Position numbers and translations under genes: made by a program | Notes under the pieces: generated by a model | Databases searched by the model: none | What the model was told of the DNA's origin: nothing | Seen by the model: only the letters and a program-made list of their open reading frames with translations | Assembly: GCA_022560715.1 (NCBI GenBank) | Contig: JADFSQ010000131.1 | Span: forward strand, 1-6,057 | Origin: Bacteroidota bacterium | Lineage (GTDB): Bacteria; Bacteroidota; Bacteroidia; Flavobacteriales; Flavobacteriaceae | DNA length: 6,057 bases | Reading direction: 5' to 3' | In this document: piece by piece, positions 5,256-6,057 of the stretch | How positions within the stretch are numbered: position 1 is the first letter of the stretch | Layout: every line of letters begins with the position of its first letter

Positions 5256-6057
5256 ATGAAATTAGAAGCTTTAATCACCCCCAAAAAAACCTATACCCAA
5301 GATGAAGTTTTAAAAGCTTCTTCACAATACTTTAATAACGATGATTTAGCTGCAAGAGTTTGGCTAAATAAATATGCCTTAAAAGATTCTGAAGGAAATA
5401 TCTATGAGCTAACACCAAACGATATGCACAAAAGAATTGCTAAAGAAATTGCGAGAATAGAGCAACACTATCCAAATCCATTATCTGAACAAGAGGTTTA
5501 TGACTTTATAAAAGATTTTAAATATATAGTACCTCAAGGAAGTCCTATGGCTGGAATTGGTAATCCGTTTCAAACAGCATCCTTGTCTAATTGTTTTGTA
5601 ATTGGAAATGAAGGTTTGTCAGATTCCTATGGAGGAATTATGAAAATTGACCAAGAACAGGTACAACTTATGAAACGTAGAGGTGGTGTTGGTCATGATT
5701 TATCTCATATTCGTCCAAAAGGTTCTCCTGTAAAAAATTCGGCATTAACCTCTACAGGAATTGTTCCTTTTATGGAACGTTATTCTAATTCTACAAGAGA
5801 AGTGGCACAAGACGGAAGACGTGGGGCGCTTATGTTATCTGTATCCATAAATCATCCTGATGTAGAAGATTTTATTGATGCTAAATTAGAACAGGGAAAA
5901 GTTACTGGAGCAAATGTTTCAGTCCGAATAGATGATGAGTTTATGCAAGCAGTAAAAGATAATACCTTCTACACTCAAAAATACCCGGTTCACAGTAAAA
6001 CCCCTATATTTTCAAAAACGATTGAAGCTAATAAACTTTGGCGAAAAATTGTACATA
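5256..6057 (+). CDS. nrdJ: Class II (adenosylcobalamin-dependent) ribonucleotide reductase, N-terminal 267 residues (3' end beyond window)
   Basis: The enzyme reduces ribonucleotides to deoxyribonucleotides for DNA synthesis; class II enzymes use adenosylcobalamin to generate the thiyl radical and need no separate radical-generating subunit or oxygen. The frame is open from the ATG at 5256 to the right edge; an in-frame TGA at 5226-5228 and no intervening ATG fix the start. Visible features are the reductase N-terminal segment DLAARVWLNKYALKD (30-44), the TASLSNCFV segment with the redox-active Cys113 (equivalent to Cys225 of E. coli NrdA), KRRGGVGHDLSHIRPKGSPV (140-159), STGIVPFMERYSNSTREVAQDGRRGALML (166-194) and the NHPDVEDFIDAK segment (199-210). 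There is no N-terminal ATP-cone, unlike class I NrdA. The catalytic NxCxE loop and C-terminal cysteines lie outside the window, so class assignment rests on resemblance of this N-terminal half to Bacteroidota class II sequences. Confidence 0.88.
   Translation, partial: MKLEALITPKKTYTQDEVLKASSQYFNNDDLAARVWLNKYALKDSEGNIYELTPNDMHKRIAKEIARIEQHYPNPLSEQEVYDFIKDFKYIVPQGSPMAGIGNPFQTASLSNCFVIGNEGLSDSYGGIMKIDQEQVQLMKRRGGVGHDLSHIRPKGSPVKNSALTSTGIVPFMERYSNSTREVAQDGRRGALMLSVSINHPDVEDFIDAKLEQGKVTGANVSVRIDDEFMQAVKDNTFYTQKYPVHSKTPIFSKTIEANKLWRKIVH

Overview
This window looks like an ordinary chromosomal segment of a low-GC marine-type flavobacterium (phylum Bacteroidota, family Flavobacteriaceae). The evidence is threefold. 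The DNA is strongly AT-rich. Start codons lack Shine-Dalgarno sequences, while several genes are preceded by the Bacteroidota promoter -7 element TAnnTTTG. The proteins are family types usual in that group: a type III glutamine synthetase, a ~390-residue PurM and a class II ribonucleotide reductase. I see no mobile element, CRISPR array, tRNA/rRNA, phage gene or defence system.

Layout, left to right. Positions 1-391 (minus strand) hold the first 130 codons of a secreted protein of unresolved family, cut by the left window edge. Positions 392-517 form a divergent promoter region with two outward-facing TAnnTTTG boxes flanking a perfect 9-bp inverted repeat. Next is a complete Ca2+/Na+-antiporter-like membrane protein (557-1498, possibly starting at 518). 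A 132-bp gap with three related GGGT/ACCC elements precedes the type III glutamine synthetase gene (1631-3817), which ends at a textbook intrinsic terminator (3831-3858). The purM gene follows (3894-5066). A 189-bp AT-rich gap containing two inverted repeats precedes the 5' part of a class II (adenosylcobalamin-type) ribonucleotide reductase gene (5256 to the right edge).

The plus-strand genes are co-oriented but probably not one operon. A strong terminator separates glnN from purM, and each gene has its own candidate promoter box. They share a loose metabolic theme (inference only): glutamine synthetase makes the glutamine used as nitrogen donor in purine synthesis, PurM closes the imidazole ring of the purine precursor, and ribonucleotide reductase converts finished nucleotides to deoxynucleotides. 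The antiporter and the secreted protein have no evident link to this.

No clearly novel system is visible. The points most worth a second look are non-coding: the palindrome placed exactly in the spacer between the divergent promoter boxes (412-451), the mutually exclusive inverted repeats ahead of glnN (1499-1560), and the paired inverted repeats ahead of the reductase gene (5097-5156).
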